DNA of 64,000 bases from Suilimivivens sp964393865 (lineage in GTDB: Bacteria > Bacillota > Clostridia > Lachnospirales > Lachnospiraceae). The notes below the pieces were generated by a model that saw nothing but the letters and a program-made list of their open reading frames with translations, did no database searches and was not told where the DNA came from. Each line of letters starts with the position of its first letter. Within the stretch, counting starts at the first letter, position 1. Below are positions 63,222-64,000 of the stretch, piece after piece. The stretch spans positions 1 to 64,000 of the forward strand of contig CAYMUW010000003.1 of NCBI GenBank assembly GCA_964393865.1, written 5' to 3'. Both the position numbers and the translations under genes were made by a program.

Positions 63222-64000
63222 ATGAAAGCTTATAAGGTCAGTTTTATAGTACCGGTATATAATGCCGAGGCTTATTTAAAACGATGTGTAGCTTCTTTAA
63301 GAGAGCAAAGCTACGAAAATCTGGAAATCGTTCTGGTGGATGACGGCTCTTTGGATAACAGCGGAGAGCTGTGTGATGAATATGAGCGGCAGGATGCAAG
63401 GATAAAAGTAATACATAAGAAAAATGGAGGTCTTATTTCTGCGTGGAAGGCGGGGGTAGAGGGCAGCACCGGAGAATATCTTTGCTTTGTGGATAGTGAC
63501 GACTGGGTGGATACAACCATGGTAAGCGAGATGGCAGAGCAGCTGTCGGGAAGTGACAGGGAGATTATATCCAGTGATTATGTGATAGAGTGGGAAAACG
63601 GCAGTAAGCAGTATGTGTGGCAGGAGCTGCCTGCAGGTGTCTATGAAGGTGCGGAGCTTAAAAGGGTAGTTCCAAGGCTTCTGGGGCAGGAAAAACGGTA
63701 TGTGTGCATTTCCAGATGCATGAAGCTGATTTCCCGCAGCTTAATCGAAGATAATTGTAAGTATAGTGATCCTGCCATACGAATGGGAGAGGATACAACG
63801 ATCATGCTCCCTTCCCTGATTGATTGTGAGCGTCTTGTAATTATGGATCATAAGGCGTATTATCACTATTTTTATGTGAATGAATCTATGGTTCACAAAT
63901 ATGACAGAAATTTATTTGAAAATATAGAGCTTCTTCGAAAAATTATTGACCGCATTGTGCATGATAAGTTTGAAGGAAAGCGTCTTGCGGATATGCAGAC
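63222..64000 (+). CDS. Glycosyltransferase family 2, 5' part
   Basis: A frame from ATG 63222 stays open to the window end (259 codons visible). It shows VSFIVPVYNAEAYLKRCVASL, VLVDDGSLDNSGELCDEY, KKNGGLISAWKAGVEG and FVDSDDWVD, the GT-A donor and metal sites of GT2. GGGAAAGAG lies just before the start. It follows the WbaP-type gene by 17 bases, so it may add the second sugar. The C-terminus lies outside the window. Confidence 0.88.
   Translation, partial: MKAYKVSFIVPVYNAEAYLKRCVASLREQSYENLEIVLVDDGSLDNSGELCDEYERQDARIKVIHKKNGGLISAWKAGVEGSTGEYLCFVDSDDWVDTTMVSEMAEQLSGSDREIISSDYVIEWENGSKQYVWQELPAGVYEGAELKRVVPRLLGQEKRYVCISRCMKLISRSLIEDNCKYSDPAIRMGEDTTIMLPSLIDCERLVIMDHKAYYHYFYVNESMVHKYDRNLFENIELLRKIIDRIVHDKFEGKRLADMQ

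Noticed and set aside
1..64000. tRNA, rRNA, CRISPR array, riboswitch, insertion sequence
   Set aside because: I looked for the usual marks (repeat-spacer arrays, transposase motifs, tRNA arms, terminal inverted repeats) and saw none; reading by eye cannot fully exclude small RNAs.

Overview
The window reads as chromosomal DNA of a low-to-moderate GC, Gram-positive anaerobe, most likely a spore-forming member of the Lachnospiraceae (Clostridium cluster XIVa). The grounds are strong AGGAGG-type ribosome binding sites, dense co-directional operons, a Spo0A-type DNA-binding domain and protein sequences of Firmicutes character. No species name can be given from the sequence alone.

Region 1 (1-6611) is a phosphate-starvation locus: the end of pstC, then pstA, pstB, a phoU with a large internal in-frame deletion, a Na/Pi cotransporter fused to a PhoU domain, and a PhoP/PhoR-type two-component system. 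Region 2 (6612-9110) holds a 35-residue small protein, a beta-lactamase-fold serine hydrolase, a 3-methyladenine DNA glycosylase and a free-standing Spo0A C-terminal DNA-binding domain.

Region 3 (9152 to about 55670) is a very large surface-glycan locus. It holds pseudaminic-acid genes (pseC on the plus strand; pseF-pseI-pseG as a reverse-strand cassette) and a divergent GT52-like glycosyltransferase carrying the EDG and HP motifs of bacterial sialyltransferases. It also holds a PLP decarboxylase plus ATP-grasp pair, an ABC flippase, acyltransferases, an RffA-type aminotransferase, three large polytopic GT-C-like proteins around a polyprenyl-phosphate glycosyltransferase, and an O-antigen-ligase-like protein. 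A Pgl-like set follows (dehydratase, aminotransferase, small phosphoglycosyltransferase, FemAB-like acyltransferase, GT4). Next come a TviB/TviC-like pair for a UDP-HexNAc-uronic acid and a twice repeated GT4-GT4-AsnB module that could build and amidate uronic acid residues. An MBOAT plus SGNH-like O-acylation pair and two GT11 fucosyltransferase-type enzymes with other transferases complete it. A Rho-independent terminator at 55778-55809 closes this block.

Region 4 (55840-64000) begins with its own promoter and looks like a second glycan unit. It has a second ABC flippase, a divergent GT11-like enzyme, a DUF5672 protein, a membrane protein split by a nine-G tract, a GT17 enzyme, a WbaP-type initiating phosphoglycosyltransferase and a GT2 cut by the window end.

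The most striking observations are the G9 tract, where eight Gs would restore one 423-codon reading frame (possible phase variation); the divergent promoter with a palindrome between the pseudaminic-acid cassette and a putative nonulosonate transferase; the phoU deletion; the receiver-less Spo0A domain; and the duplicated GT4-GT4-AsnB module. No tRNA, rRNA, CRISPR array or transposase was recognised.
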